Source: Campylobacteraceae bacterium
GTDB lineage: Bacteria; Campylobacterota; Campylobacteria; Campylobacterales; Sulfurovaceae
DNA: 64,000 nucleotides
Direction: 5' to 3'
NCBI GenBank assembly: GCA_027081065.1
Contig: JALWLW010000019.1
Span: 3,064 to 67,063, forward strand
The notes beneath the pieces were generated by a model that saw only the letters and a list, made by a program, of their open reading frames with translations, was not told the DNA's origin and did no database searches. Positions 16,654-28,900 of this stretch are shown in pieces. Positions within the stretch are counted from its first letter, which is position 1; each line of letters starts with the position of its first letter. Made by a program: the position numbers and the translations under genes.

Positions 16654-17555
16654 CGTATTATCGCCTTTTCCTTACAAGTACTAATATTAAAAGCTTGTCC
16701 AATATTTTCTGTAGCACATAGTTTTAGTTGTATGATACCACCACTTTGACTGAATTTGAAAACAGAGATATTTTTAATAAGCGTTTTAACTGTGGACTGA
16801 CCATTATAGGTTTCACCTAACCATGGTTGATAATTGTAATGTAGATCCAAGTCATAAAGTCCATCTCCATCTGGATCTTTGGGTACTAAAGCATAAGCAG
16901 ACCATGCTAACTTGTAGCGTTCACTTATAACTTTAGCTTTAATGGTATCTTGAAATGAAAAACCTGTTGCATTATTTTCTGATACTGCATAGATGCAATT
17001 TCTATTATTATTAACTAGACCCATGCATGACCCATTAACTATATCACCTTCTCCTGTTCTAGGCTGAAAGATGACAGCTGGTCTTTGAAATCCAGAACCT
17101 GTAAGTCCAACCTCTTGATTGGATAAATTTTTAATAATTGTATCGGCATTACCTAACTGTGAGCCAGGAGTATCAAAGAAACTTTTTGTAGCCGTTTCAT
17201 AATTAGCTATACCACTCCAATAAGGAGTTGTATCTGCTGCAAAGCTATCATTATCGTAACCTATCCATTCTAAAATAGTTAAATCAGCATCATTAGCAAG
17301 GTCAAGTGCTGTTAGTAATTTAAAGTTCGCAGGATTGTTAGGATCTTTTGCAATGGCTGAATTGATGATACTGTAGCTTAAATGGTTAACAATTTGATTG
17401 ATAGCTAACTCTGTTTTAGTACTGACATTATAAACAGCTCGTTGGGTAATGTAGTTCTCATAGACTTGAACAATGATTTGTGATGAGATAGAGGCTACAA
17501 TACCTAAAATAACTATCACAAAAATAAGTTCTATCATTGAAAAAGCTTTTCTCAT
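16650..17555 (-). CDS. Minor pseudopilin, J/PilW/MshO-like
   Basis: A 301-residue protein beginning [22 protein letters not shown], a prepilin N-terminal methylation motif with Ala at -1 and Glu at +5. The long globular domain (about 40-301) contains paired cysteines and many Asp/Asn/Gly residues, typical of GspJ/PilW/MshO minor subunits. It shares one base with the gene before it and four with the gene after it, so translation is coupled. It probably forms part of a pseudopilin tip complex with its two neighbours. Confidence 0.78.
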   Translation of the reverse strand: MRKAFSMIELIFVIVILGIVASISSQIIVQVYENYITQRAVYNVSTKTELAINQIVNHLSYSIINSAIAKDPNNPANFKLLTALDLANDADLTILEWIGYDNDSFAADTTPYWSGIANYETATKSFFDTPGSQLGNADTIIKNLSNQEVGLTGSGFQRPAVIFQPRTGEGDIVNGSCMGLVNNNRNCIYAVSENNATGFSFQDTIKAKVISERYKLAWSAYALVPKDPDGDGLYDLDLHYNYQPWLGETYNGQSTVKTLIKNISVFKFSQSGGIIQLKLCATENIGQAFNISTCKEKAIIR

Positions 17556-18304
17556 TATGGTAATTCTCTTCCACTAATTGAGTAAGTACCTATATTACAA
17601 GAGAATGCTTCAAATGTAATGTTTTTTTCTAATTCAGGTGTATTAACTGTATTAGATGTTAAATTGACGCTTATTGCTTTAATATTACTAAAAAGAGTTC
17701 CTGCTGGAATATCATCTGATACATTATTGTCTTGTGTATATCGAACATTAGTATTAATATTAATATTTGTATCAACATACTCTCCTACATCAGCAGTAGT
17801 ACTTTCGGTATTAAAAAGCATTAATCCAAAAGTTGAACCATCGTAATCATCAACATCATCAAATTTTGTATGGTCATTGGATTCATTTACATCATCTGCT
17901 CCAAAATTTATGGATGGTGTTAAAGAACTAACCCCATTACTTGTCGTTCGTCCAAATACTCCATCAAGTCCAATAGGTTGAAAAGAAGTATGATGAGAGT
18001 TATTGTTATTATGGTGGTTATTGTGATTACCAGAACCAGTAGTCCCACTACTAGAAGCTCCTCCAGTATTTAAAATGGCTGATGCTCCTGATTGTGTATT
18101 ATTTTCATCCCAATGCATTGATAATACAATAGCTGTTTGAGATGCAGCTGCTACAATAGCCTCTTGTTGTAGTGCAACATTAGAACTTTTAATTGACTGT
18201 TGTATGAGCATGGGTGCTGACATTAATACAATACCCATGACAACAAGTGCAAATATCAGTTCTATCATAGCTATACCATTCTTTTTTTTAATTTTTCTTA
18301 CCAT
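17555..18304 (-). CDS. Minor pseudopilin, I/MshD-like, with His/Asn-rich segment
   Basis: A 249-residue protein with a canonical prepilin signal: KIKKKNG followed by [16 protein letters not shown] (Gly at -1, Glu at +5). The globular part has an unusual low-complexity stretch near residues 92-106 made of Gly, His and Asn ([14 protein letters not shown]), which could bind metal or act as a linker. Its start overlaps the end of the 2492-residue gene by seven bases. Position and type match the MshD/GspI class of minor subunits. Confidence 0.78.
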   Translation of the reverse strand: MVRKIKKKNGIAMIELIFALVVMGIVLMSAPMLIQQSIKSSNVALQQEAIVAAASQTAIVLSMHWDENNTQSGASAILNTGGASSSGTTGSGNHNNHHNNNNSHHTSFQPIGLDGVFGRTTSNGVSSLTPSINFGADDVNESNDHTKFDDVDDYDGSTFGLMLFNTESTTADVGEYVDTNININTNVRYTQDNNVSDDIPAGTLFSNIKAISVNLTSNTVNTPELEKNITFEAFSCNIGTYSISGRELP

Positions 18305-21300
18305 GCTATTTTTCCATTATGCTCAATCATCCCATTAAGACTTCCATTATTGTCTCTCATAAGGTTATAACCTATATCCCCATCAGCATTAGGTGAAATT
18401 CCTGTCATGCCTCCTACAGGTGTCATGGTAACAAAATAGGAAGGATTTAGTTTAAACTTTAGCCATTCATTTGTAGTTATTTGAATTTCTGCTGTAACTT
18501 TTTCAGTTATTTTATCAGCTACATGTGATGTTTTAATTTCGTTCATATCTCCATTAACCTCTATATAGTTAGTTGTGATTTTTGTTGTATTACTTTCAAG
18601 GTTTGAAACTACTCCTTCTGTTGTTGAGTCATGCTCTGTAGCCAGATACCAACCATTAGAAGTTTTTAGACCATTTTCAGTTATATTATGTTCATCAAGT
18701 TGCATAGTTTCTCTACACCAATCTTGGGTGATATCATTGGTTCGACAATAAACTTCTACAAAAAGAGGAGTGTTAATACTATTTTTGTTAGTCTCTGGAT
18801 AATGCTCTAGATACGATGCAACTCTTGCAAAATAAAAAACTTTTGTTTTATTAATTTCTCCTGAAGCTTTAGGTATCTTATTTTCTCCTTCTCGCTTTGC
18901 TTCAAACTTACTTACATTTAAATCTAAAGAAACAAAGTTTACTTTTATAGGATTTGAAGGTTCATTAAAAAATCTTTCTATGTTATATAAGATACTTACA
19001 CTCATAGTTCCATTATTCTCATCTAAAAATTCTCTAGAAATATTAAGGTCACTTAAGGGAGTAACTGTATTACTATTAATTGTACTTTCATTAGCTTGAT
19101 TTATTTTAGTATTAAATTGTACAATTTGTTGAGGTATTATTTTAGTTCTTTCTTTTGATATACTATTTTTTATTGTCTTTGGAATCGTATATTCTGTTCG
19201 GTTTGATTCTCCTTCATCTGAGAGGAATGAAAAGTTTAAACCTAAAGGTAGGCTAATATCATCTTCTATACAACTTGTTGTAAAGTTACTCAATACTTTA
19301 CCTTTTTCCCCTAAGGCTTTAATAATACTATCTAACTGTACAGCCATCGCTGTTGATGTATTTAAATCACTCATATAAAGGTAATCTTTATTGTTGTGAA
19401 TATTTGATAAAGTGTTATTTATATCAAAAATATATGGGTGAAACTTTAACTCTATATCATGATGAGTGCTATCTAAATTAGAACTAATGTTACATCCTGA
19501 TTTACTGTTCCCATCTACAGAAATAGAAGCATCATCTAAAATACATCCTCCGTTCATATCTATTGCTGTCCAATTGTTATCTAAGATAGTTAACCTATAT
19601 GCTCCATTATTATCATGAGAAAAAGGTTTAGTGACGTTTCCATCTATAAATTTATAGTTTAATTTATGCTCATTAGTATCATTACAAGCTATTTTATCTT
19701 CAAATACTAAAGAAGCATTTAACTCTTCATACTCTATCTGTCCATAGTTTAAAGCTCTATTCTGACTATTATATTTTGTTGCAATGATTTCTACTTTATA
19801 GTCATGTTCTGCTACTAGGTTAAGAGGTGTATTAATATCTTGATTATTAATACGATAACTAACTGTATTGTTATTTTCATCTTTATCCATAATATTAATA
19901 CGATAACTAGCAGGTCTTATGGCAAAATTATCTGAATACCCATAAGTCTCTTGGTTGTTATTAGTATATTTCTTTGTATTATAGTCAGCTTCATTGTTAT
20001 ATTGTCCATGTATTAATGTACCATTCTCATCTAATAAATAAGAAATTTTAAAAATAGCGTTTCTCGTTGCACGTTGAATTGCTAAATCATCAATCGCTGT
20101 TTGATTAAATCTTGAACGCTCATCTGAAAGATATAGATAAGTTGTTCCATAAATAACATCATGTATTGTTGTACTATTTTTATCTATTAATTCAATTTTT
20201 ACGGTTATATCTTCTATGGCATAGAGGTTCTTTTCTTCATAAGAGACAATAGCATAGTTAAAATCTCGTCCTGAAATTTGGGTATAAAATGATTTTCTAT
20301 TTTCTTCAGTATCATTATTTACAGTATTACTATTGGTTCGCTCAATACTAAGTTTGGGTGCATCATCATTGATAATTGTTCCTACTCCTTGGTCATCCTC
20401 AAAAATAAGTGTTGAGGGTAGTGTAAGGTTTACATAAAAGTCTTCATTATCTTCTATAAGTTTATCACCTACAACTTCTACTGTAATAGTTTTTTGTGTC
20501 TCTCCAGCATTAAAGGTAATTAACCCATTTTGCTCTAAATAATCATCAATAACTATGGCTGTACCATCACTTAGATTATAAGAAACATTGGTTGCCATTG
20601 GAGAAGATGAATCTAAAGAAACAACAAATGTAAACTCGGTTGTTCCACTATCTCCTTCTTTTTTAGTAATATCATCAATACTAACTCTTGGTGGTACTAT
20701 ACAACCTTCTGCTTCTCTAGGTGCTTCATCAGTAAGAGCATTCCAATTTTTACCAGCATTTTCATTTTCATATATTTTTTGAATAGTTTCATCTGAAAGG
20801 GTTGAATTAAAAAGTTTTACTTCATCAATTTTACCTTTAAATCCATAAGCTTTATAACTATTTCTTACACCTATCGTTAATATTTTATTACTAACCAAAG
20901 GTTCTTTTGTATAAGTATATGTACCTATTTTTTGACTATTGATGTACCAAGCTAATGTTTTAGTTGAGTTGTCACGAGTTATTACAACATGGTTCCATTG
21001 TCCTTGTATTACCCTTGCATTTCTTGGTTCAATCATCTCTTCCCATGCACCATCACCATGATAAAAGCTAATATACCCATTAGGTTCCATAATAAGTTCA
21101 AACTCATTATTGTAATGCTTAAAGAGGAGACCTTGTCTACCTTTTGTAATATCTTCTGGGTTTATCCATAGTGACCATGAGGCATCAGCGTTAAGTTGAA
21201 TTTTTTCATTATTTGGTATTTCAACAAAATCATTGTCCCCATCAAAATAAGCAGTACGACCAATTTCCCCATCTTCAGCTGTATTTGCATTACCTTTGGC

Positions 21301-24300
21301 TGTACCATGTAAATTATTTCCACTACTGTCTTTCACTTCACCTTCTGTTCCATTCCAATAACATTCATCAAAACGATACTCTGCAACAAGATTAATCAGA
21401 TTAAAACTATTATTATCTCTATAGTTGAAATCGACACTCATAGGAGTAGCATTTGAACCATCAGCTTGGGTATCATTATCACTATCTTTTAATGTAAAAA
21501 TTGAATTTTCATACGCCATACCATTAACATCATCTATGCTATCATCTTGTTCATGTGTATTTGAATTGTCTAAGCCGTTCTCTCCAACCTCTTCATTGGT
21601 TCTACCATCATTATCTGAATCGTTATTTCCAAGTCCAGACTCTTCAATATCAAAAATACCATCATCATCAGAATCTAAATCAAGATAATCAGCCGTACCA
21701 TCACCATCTGTATCTACAGGAGTTAGACCACCATTTAGTAAGTTTGCATAAGCAGTGTCTACCCCAGCATCATTAAAAACTTTATTCGGTTTAATATAGT
21801 TTTGTGTACTCTGAGCCTCAATATTATCAGGAATTCCATCGTTGTCTGAATCTAAGTCTAAGTAATCAGCAATACCATCACCATCATTGTCACAAAAAGT
21901 TTGTCGAATTCTAATGTCATCAAGGGCAAGGTCATTTCCTCCACCACCTGGGGCATTATTTGCTAGAACAACTTGAATTTGGCTATTGCCTTCAGGGTTA
22001 ATTGAAAGGGTATAATGATTCCAAACACTATTTTCTGGAATGTCACCTGTATTAATAATTTCACCAACTTGCTCCCCATTCATGTTTTCAAGTTTAAACG
22101 AAATATTAGGAAGAATAATATTACTCCCTGCTTTTACAACATTTAAAATCCATAAGTCAACTGTCATGTTAGCACGTGGAATTACCGAATAGGTACGTCT
22201 ATAAAATTCATCAGGTTGCAGTGAAGCATTCACCACCATCATACGCCCAGCATCATTGCCTGTATGGTCACCTATTTGACTCCATGTTCCAAAGCTAGAA
22301 GCATCAGGGTTTGGATGTTGTACAATGGCATATTCTCCATCATTAACATTGCTATTTCCTTCCCAATAGGTAATGCCTTTATCGACTTGACAACTAATAT
22401 CGCTACCACTTCCATCTTCATAACAGTAGGTAGTATAAGGGGTTGTTGTTCTTCCACCTGTTCCAAAGTCGTCAAAACTCATTAGGGTCTGAATCCCTTC
22501 GGAACAACTTCCATATTCTATGCTATCTAAAATTCCATCGTTATCTTGGTCTAGGTCAGTTACATTACTTGTGATAACATTATCTCTATAATCAAAATCA
22601 ACACCCATTGGAGTAGCACTTGAACCATTTAAAGAGGTGTCATTGTCGGTATCTTGAAGTTTAAATTGGCTGTTCTCATACGCCATACCATTAACATCTG
22701 TTAGAGTATCGTTATGTTCATGCGTTGCAGAGTTATCTAAACCATTTACACCAATAGGTGCATTGGTTCTTCCATCACCATCAGCATCATTATTTCCAAG
22801 TCCAGACTCTTCAATATCAAAAATACCATCATCATCTGAATCTAAATCAAGATAATCAGCTGTAGCATCTCCATCTGTATCTACAGGAATTAGACCACTT
22901 GTATAGGCAGTATCAACACCATTGGCATCAAATACTTTATTTGGTTTAATGTAATTTTGTGTACTTTGAGCCTCAATATTATCAGGAATTCCATCATTAT
23001 CTGAGTCTAAGTCTAAAAAGTCAGGAACACCATCTTCGTCGTGGTCAGCTACCTCTTTCACTGAAACCATGTCAATGTCAGCACCTGCAGAAAGGTTTCC
23101 TGCAGGTGGTGTTGCTGAGAAGTCTAATTTTGTCTCACTAGAAGTTGCTACAAAAAATGCTTCATAGTTGTACCAAGTGTTTGGTCCAGCATATTCAAAC
23201 TGCTCTCGTCCACCTGCTGTTTCTCTTAATGTTTCATTTGAAAGCATAGTGTTATTAGTAGCATCAATTACTTTCATGGTAAAGACAATTGGTTCACCTA
23301 CCTTATGTCCTACATCTTCACCCCACCAAAATGAAAATCTATAAGTTTTACCAGGAATAGTTGTAATGGTTTGGGTTAAATGGTTTTGAGCTACTATTTT
23401 TTCTGAACCACTGCCATAAACTTTTAAATTTCCTTGCAGGTCAATATATTGTGTTCCATAGTCAGTAAGTGCAAAAGAGTTACCTTCTACCCAACAATCT
23501 ATGTTTGATGTATAGTTCCAGTTTGCTATTTGATTGTTATTGTAATCGTCTCCTAAAAATGTACCATCTCTACCTGTAAAAGCATTAGGAAATCGTGTAG
23601 CATCCATGCAGTCATCAGTTTCAAATGAAGGGTTCTGAACCAAATTAGGATAGTCTCCAAATTCAATTTCATCTAAAATTCCATCATTATCTTCATCTAA
23701 ATCTGTAGGTGTTCCCCAAGAGATGGCTGAGTCGTCATTTAGAATTGTTCCTGTAGCTGTTGCATTCCCAACAATAGCTCCTTGAATGTTAGAAATAACT
23801 ATTTTAAATTTCTCATCATCTTCAACTACTTCATCACCGATGATTGGAACTAGAATTGTATAGGTTTGAGTATCTCCACTTAATGTTGCAGAACCTGAAA
23901 TATTTGTATGGTCACTTGGTGCTGTAGCATTTTTTATTACTGTATTGCTATCTCCATCAAAAACTTGGTAGTCAAATGTTACATTTGAATTACTGTTTTT
24001 ATCTAAAGCCACAGTAAATTCTAGGTTTTTTGTTCCTGAATTTCCCTCTTCAATCTCTTCATTTGAAATGTAAAGTTTTGGAGGTTGAATTACCTCAACA
24101 TCAGAACACATTGCCCCATCATTTTTATTTACAGCATCTGTATTTGAAAATAGAACTGCTTCAGCAGAGTTTTGTACATCAATTTGATAAATACCTCCTT
24201 GATTATTATAGACATAGAAAAATCCATGTTTATCAAAAAAAGAAGCACCATATTGTCCACTCTTATTAATTCCTGTATCACCCTTAAAAGTTACTGTTCC

Positions 24301-25776
24301 ATTAGTTGGATTAATTCTATAGAGTTTACTATCACCTTTGGTTATAGCATATAAAAAATCATCAACTGGATTAAATGCCCAATCATGAATATCTAACTTT
24401 TGTGTTAGATGAAAGTCACGTATTTGTGTAAGATAATTGGCTGAATTAGGGTCTAAATCAATGACTATGACATTTAAATTATTTTTACCACCTTCTTTTA
24501 AGTACATATGTCCATTGTCATCAATATCGGCACTGTAAGAAGAGAAACCATTTAAACTAGGAACTTTAAACTCTTTACTAACATAAGAGCCATCACTATC
24601 TTTTCCTATACGTAAAAGTGTTCCATCTCTTTTTATCTGGTCGTATCCCCAAATAAAATTATCTTTTTTATTGTAACCTGCTGCATTTAATTTATTAGTA
24701 CTAAGTGTACTATTATGAAGACTCATTATACCTGTTGTGAGATTTAAAAGACTTACTTCGGTTGGTACATCATGAAACATAAAGGCTGAATTTTGACAGC
24801 TAATAGGTAGTTGTAGCTCTTCATCAACAAAATAAGAAGCAACCCCACCATAAGGGTCAGCTGTATCTCCTCCTGTGTTTCTTGGATACGTTGAAATGTC
24901 AGTTAATACATCGTTAGCTCTACTAACATCACGTCCAAAATAAGAAAAGCCATAATAGGTTTGATTATGAGATACACCTAAGTCTTCAAGCGTGACAAAT
25001 GCCATTCCTAAAGCTTCATTGGTTGTTTGAATGTACCAAGGTTTTCCTTGCTCTCCTGAAGTATTATCCACATAGAACCCTAGGTTTTGATGATATATAC
25101 TTGTATCATCGGGAAAGTATATGTTTGTCATTCCATAGCGAATGTTTGAAGCATTATCATAATTTTTATGCACCATAACTAAGGGACCAAAAGAGGTAGG
25201 ATTATTATTTGCATCAATACTTAGAATAGCAGCAATTTGAATATAATTATTTCCAGATTTTTCAGTAACAACATGTCCTGCTTTTGAAAGGTCATTTACA
25301 TTTGATGGAGCAGTAATTCCTTGTGGCGAAATAAAGTCAACCCTTTCCACATTTTTAGCTGTGTGTCCTACATTTCTAAAAACATCTAAAGCACCAACAT
25401 TAATAATACGTCCACCCATAACCTTTGCCATGTCACAGTTCCCATTTGTATTTGGAAAAGAAGCTGCCATTTGACGATTGTTGCCATTAAATTTTTCAGC
25501 AAAGAGACCACAAGGTTCTCCTGTAGCATTCACATTATTAACCCTTCTGATTTTAACAATAGGTGCATCTGAGACATAATTATAACGATGGTTATTATAT
25601 TCAAATGCATCAATAACAATGTTTTCTCCTTGACCCCACTTATGTTGATGACCCTTAGCCGTATAAATAGCACTAGTAGCTGCTTCTTTATGTGCAAAAA
25701 TTTTAGAAACTTCACCTTTTGAAAAAGAAAGTGAGAAGAGAAGAGTTAGCAAAAATAAAAATCTTATTAATATCAT
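18298..25776 (-). CDS. Giant secreted multidomain protein with LamG, Calx-beta and MshQ-like C-terminus
   Basis: A 2492-residue protein with an N-terminal signal peptide. Approximate layout: an N-terminal region followed by a propeller-like [14 protein letters not shown] region (to 560); Calx-beta domain 1 (564-680); a TSP3-like calcium repeat (690-703); a jelly-roll domain (705-910); TSP3-like block A (912-1070); another jelly-roll domain (1090-1290); TSP3-like block B (1296-1452); a LamG/concanavalin-like domain opening [17 protein letters not shown] (1461-1680); Calx-beta domain 2 (1693-1810); and a DUF6701/MshQ-like module (1811-2492). It should be exported through Sec and is probably a Ca-binding adhesin. 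The final residue is Trp. The next gene overlaps its stop. Confidence 0.8.
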   Translation of the reverse strand: MILIRFLFLLTLLFSLSFSKGEVSKIFAHKEAATSAIYTAKGHQHKWGQGENIVIDAFEYNNHRYNYVSDAPIVKIRRVNNVNATGEPCGLFAEKFNGNNRQMAASFPNTNGNCDMAKVMGGRIINVGALDVFRNVGHTAKNVERVDFISPQGITAPSNVNDLSKAGHVVTEKSGNNYIQIAAILSIDANNNPTSFGPLVMVHKNYDNASNIRYGMTNIYFPDDTSIYHQNLGFYVDNTSGEQGKPWYIQTTNEALGMAFVTLEDLGVSHNQTYYGFSYFGRDVSRANDVLTDISTYPRNTGGDTADPYGGVASYFVDEELQLPISCQNSAFMFHDVPTEVSLLNLTTGIMSLHNSTLSTNKLNAAGYNKKDNFIWGYDQIKRDGTLLRIGKDSDGSYVSKEFKVPSLNGFSSYSADIDDNGHMYLKEGGKNNLNVIVIDLDPNSANYLTQIRDFHLTQKLDIHDWAFNPVDDFLYAITKGDSKLYRINPTNGTVTFKGDTGINKSGQYGASFFDKHGFFYVYNNQGGIYQIDVQNSAEAVLFSNTDAVNKNDGAMCSDVEVIQPPKLYISNEEIEEGNSGTKNLEFTVALDKNSNSNVTFDYQVFDGDSNTVIKNATAPSDHTNISGSATLSGDTQTYTILVPIIGDEVVEDDEKFKIVISNIQGAIVGNATATGTILNDDSAISWGTPTDLDEDNDGILDEIEFGDYPNLVQNPSFETDDCMDATRFPNAFTGRDGTFLGDDYNNNQIANWNYTSNIDCWVEGNSFALTDYGTQYIDLQGNLKVYGSGSEKIVAQNHLTQTITTIPGKTYRFSFWWGEDVGHKVGEPIVFTMKVIDATNNTMLSNETLRETAGGREQFEYAGPNTWYNYEAFFVATSSETKLDFSATPPAGNLSAGADIDMVSVKEVADHDEDGVPDFLDLDSDNDGIPDNIEAQSTQNYIKPNKVFDANGVDTAYTSGLIPVDTDGDATADYLDLDSDDDGIFDIEESGLGNNDADGDGRTNAPIGVNGLDNSATHEHNDTLTDVNGMAYENSQFKLQDTDNDTSLNGSSATPMGVDFDYRDNVITSNVTDLDQDNDGILDSIEYGSCSEGIQTLMSFDDFGTGGRTTTPYTTYCYEDGSGSDISCQVDKGITYWEGNSNVNDGEYAIVQHPNPDASSFGTWSQIGDHTGNDAGRMMVVNASLQPDEFYRRTYSVIPRANMTVDLWILNVVKAGSNIILPNISFKLENMNGEQVGEIINTGDIPENSVWNHYTLSINPEGNSQIQVVLANNAPGGGGNDLALDDIRIRQTFCDNDGDGIADYLDLDSDNDGIPDNIEAQSTQNYIKPNKVFNDAGVDTAYANLLNGGLTPVDTDGDGTADYLDLDSDDDGIFDIEESGLGNNDSDNDGRTNEEVGENGLDNSNTHEQDDSIDDVNGMAYENSIFTLKDSDNDTQADGSNATPMSVDFNYRDNNSFNLINLVAEYRFDECYWNGTEGEVKDSSGNNLHGTAKGNANTAEDGEIGRTAYFDGDNDFVEIPNNEKIQLNADASWSLWINPEDITKGRQGLLFKHYNNEFELIMEPNGYISFYHGDGAWEEMIEPRNARVIQGQWNHVVITRDNSTKTLAWYINSQKIGTYTYTKEPLVSNKILTIGVRNSYKAYGFKGKIDEVKLFNSTLSDETIQKIYENENAGKNWNALTDEAPREAEGCIVPPRVSIDDITKKEGDSGTTEFTFVVSLDSSSPMATNVSYNLSDGTAIVIDDYLEQNGLITFNAGETQKTITVEVVGDKLIEDNEDFYVNLTLPSTLIFEDDQGVGTIINDDAPKLSIERTNSNTVNNDTEENRKSFYTQISGRDFNYAIVSYEEKNLYAIEDITVKIELIDKNSTTIHDVIYGTTYLYLSDERSRFNQTAIDDLAIQRATRNAIFKISYLLDENGTLIHGQYNNEADYNTKKYTNNNQETYGYSDNFAIRPASYRINIMDKDENNNTVSYRINNQDINTPLNLVAEHDYKVEIIATKYNSQNRALNYGQIEYEELNASLVFEDKIACNDTNEHKLNYKFIDGNVTKPFSHDNNGAYRLTILDNNWTAIDMNGGCILDDASISVDGNSKSGCNISSNLDSTHHDIELKFHPYIFDINNTLSNIHNNKDYLYMSDLNTSTAMAVQLDSIIKALGEKGKVLSNFTTSCIEDDISLPLGLNFSFLSDEGESNRTEYTIPKTIKNSISKERTKIIPQQIVQFNTKINQANESTINSNTVTPLSDLNISREFLDENNGTMSVSILYNIERFFNEPSNPIKVNFVSLDLNVSKFEAKREGENKIPKASGEINKTKVFYFARVASYLEHYPETNKNSINTPLFVEVYCRTNDITQDWCRETMQLDEHNITENGLKTSNGWYLATEHDSTTEGVVSNLESNTTKITTNYIEVNGDMNEIKTSHVADKITEKVTAEIQITTNEWLKFKLNPSYFVTMTPVGGMTGISPNADGDIGYNLMRDNNGSLNGMIEHNGKIAW
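21415..21895 (-). repeat. TSP3-like block B, internal duplication in the 2492-aa gene
   Basis: Encodes Asp-rich repeats ([32 protein letters not shown]) and ends [10 protein letters not shown] and a YRDN motif. About 160 residues are clearly duplicated at 22585-23045, and long stretches are near-identical in DNA as well, which points to a recent duplication or gene conversion. Confidence 0.85.
22585..23045 (-). repeat. TSP3-like block A, internal duplication in the 2492-aa gene
   Basis: The partner of the block at 21415-21895. Both blocks contain the same order of calcium-type Asp repeats, the linker [12 protein letters not shown] and the same closing motif. Each block follows its own jelly-roll domain, so the unit duplicated may be longer than the Asp-rich part, though the jelly-roll domains themselves have diverged. 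Confidence 0.85.
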
Positions 25777-25932
25777 TATTTAAATCCTATTATTAATATA
25801 TAATTAATAATATAATATAAAAACTCTACTGTAGCAAGGTTTAAAATATTAAAAAATACATAAAATTTAAATATAAATTAATTTATTAATAATAATTTAA
25901 AATATTAAAACATAAATTACTTACTCCTTTTA

Positions 25933-28900
25933 TTACCAATTCATTTTGCTAGATGAAGTAGTTTGAGGGGTTATTTCTAGAAGGTGACCAGTTTTACCAA
26001 CACCTGTCCAAGAACCTTTTGCATTAATACATTTTAGTGTATATTCTGAGGGATGAAACTCTAAAACAGGGTTAGTATTAATTGTAATAATTGAACTAGG
26101 ATTAACACAGTTATTAAATTGAGGCATAACCATATCATTTGATCCTTGATCTAGCATAATATTATTATTTACTCCTACTATAAGATTCCCATTTTCTCTA
26201 ATGCTAAGTTGATCTGGATTATCTATGAGTCCTGTAACATTACCATCTAATTGTCCATTATGATTACTAGAAAGATGCCATCCATCTTGATCTTTTGTTG
26301 TTCCTAAAGCATTACTGTTAGTTAATACATTTCTGTCTTCACAATAGTTTTGAATATTTGTTTTACAGAAAAAGACAACATGTAAAGGAGTCCTAATAAG
26401 AGGATCATTACTTATATTTACTGCAGGATACTCATTGAACTTCGAGACTACTTTTGCAAAGTAAAAGTTTTTAACATTGTTTGAAAAGTTAGTAAACCCA
26501 CTTGGTGTGTGTATATTCGATATAATATTGATTTTATCATAAGCTTTAGAGTTCGCATCATTTGAACTTACTTCGATACTATTGAATGTTATTTCAATAG
26601 GATTAATAGGTTCACTTAAGTGTTTATTTAAGTTGTATCTCATATCAAGTTCTACCGTTCCATTTTTTTCATCTAAAAACTTGTCTGGGGTAATGGTAAT
26701 TGAACCATTAAGAGTATTTAAGGCTTGATTTAGTTCACTAGTTGGGTTACTAGAGCTTGAATTGTAATTAATATATCTAGAAAAATTAACATTAGTGCCT
26801 AGGATAGTTTGTATTTGTTGGTTAGTCCCTTCAATAGATAGACTAGTAGCATTTAGATCTAACTGAATATCTTTTGCGACACAGCCAGTCGTAAAGTTTT
26901 CAGTTGTTCGATTATTCTCATTTTTGGCTAGAACTTCTCCTGTGAACTGTACAGCAACATTATGATAGTTATTATTGAGTTCAGACATATAGATAAAATC
27001 TGGATGACCACTATCTGGTAAGGTTTCTAAGAGAAGATTTACTTCAAAATGATCAGGTTGAAAGTAAACATTTATGTCACTAATTTGTGAAATATTACAG
27101 CCTGAAGGGCTATTAAAATCTGAAGATGTTGAAGCATCGTTACTTATACAATCTCTACCATTTTGGTCAACAGTTGTCCATGTACTGTCTTCTATAATAT
27201 TAAATTGATATTCTCCCACATAAGGATTAGAAAAATTACTATCTCTATAAATTCCATTGTTTAAAGTAATACTTTTATTTTGGTCACTGTTATTACGGCA
27301 AGTACCAACAGTGTTAAATTTTAGATTTCTATTTACTGTAGCATCGTATCCTTCTGCAGCAACAAAAGCAGGATAGTTTATAATATATTTTGTTGCTTTT
27401 ACACTTAAGTTGTAGTCATCATATCCAGCAGCAAAGTTGATAGGAGTAGGAGTATTGGAGTTAACTCTTTCTTGTGCACCATCAGCAATACTTACGTAAA
27501 ACTTTTCTGGACGAATTGAAAAATTATCTAAAGCGTAATCTCTACGTATTAGAGGACATAAAGAGGGGGTACTAAGACAATCTGCTTGAATAATATTTCC
27601 ATTTGTATCAACACCATAGCTTATGGCAAATCTTGCATTCTTTGTAGCAGGAAGTGCTTGTAAATCTTCTGCAGGAATTGTGACATCAATTCTTTTTAAA
27701 AGAGGATTGTCTAAAATATGGGCAGAACGTTGATAGAGTGTTGTATTTGTGTCCATGTCTACTAATTCTACTTTTATACTTATATTGTCTATCTCTTTTT
27801 CTGCAGACATATCTTCTTCATAAAAAACAATAGAGTAGTCAAAGTCTCGACCTACTATTTGTGTATACCAAGCATTACGCTCAACACTATTGATAGTCTC
27901 GCTTCCACTATTGGTTCGTTCAATATTAAATTTTCCTCTTAATGGTTGAGAAGCAGACCCAAACTTAATAGCATAATCTTCAACTTCTCCATCTATGGCA
28001 CTCTCTTCAAAATCAAGATTAGCAGTTGATGAGTATCTAAATCGTATATAGGTTAGTTGGTTTTTAGTCACAGTAGAAGGGATATTAAATGAAATAGTAT
28101 GCGTACCAGCTGTGAGTGCTTGTGCTGTAATGATTTTATCACCAACAAAATTACCATCAATTCCAAAGTCAAGCCATGCATTTAAATAACCATCTTTAGA
28201 AACAGTAATATTTAGTTCTTGTGTTCCATTTACGTCAAAATATGAACCATTAATATCACTACCATCTACAAAAGTAATACCATCTTCATCATCAACTCCA
28301 TTACTATCATCACCATCAGCATTTATGCTATCAAAAGGGTTAATATCATGGTCAATTTCACTTCCCATGAAAATTCCATTAGCAATGTTATGTTTAGGCG
28401 AACCATAAGAACTAGGGGCATCTCCATAATCATTAAATATTAAAGCAGCTTGTAAACAGTTTGCTCCATCATTAAATGAGGCTTGTTGAGAATTAGATAA
28501 AAAGAGTTTATTACCCGTTGTTAAATCAAATTCAAAGAAACCATTTCCTTTACTGTCATTAGCGAAGAAACGACCATTTTTATCTGAAAAAGTAGAGTCA
28601 AACTGATAGCCTGTATGGGCTGAACCAATAGCTGTAACCACTCCTGTAAGCACATCAATTTTGACAAGTTCTCCCCCATCAATAATCCCATGTAAGTATT
28701 TACCATCAGGAGTAAAAGAGAAGTCTAGTAGTGAAATGGCTCTACTTAAATTAATATCACTAACCGTTTTATCTGAAAGCTTAATTTTAAAAATTTTATC
28801 ATAATTTTGACCTGGACCCGACACGTAGTATTCATCACCATAAATGGCACCTGCAAAGAGTTGTTTTGTGCTTAAGAAGTTAGGTAAACCTGTAATATTT

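Noticed and set aside
21415..23045. Repeated segments as a possible CRISPR array or insertion element
   Set aside because: The repeats are in frame inside one long gene and encode calcium-binding motifs. There are no regular spacers, transposase or terminal inverted repeats.
21213..24354. Many plus-strand open frames of 60-90 codons opposite the giant gene
   Set aside because: They are antisense shadows of the repetitive Asp/Asn-rich coding sequence. They have no ribosome sites, and their translations are low-complexity His/Leu/Tyr-rich strings.
25777..25932. Very AT-rich gap between the giant genes as a replication origin or small RNA
   Set aside because: It is only 156 bases, without DnaA-box clusters or a stable structure, and could simply be untranslated AT-rich sequence.
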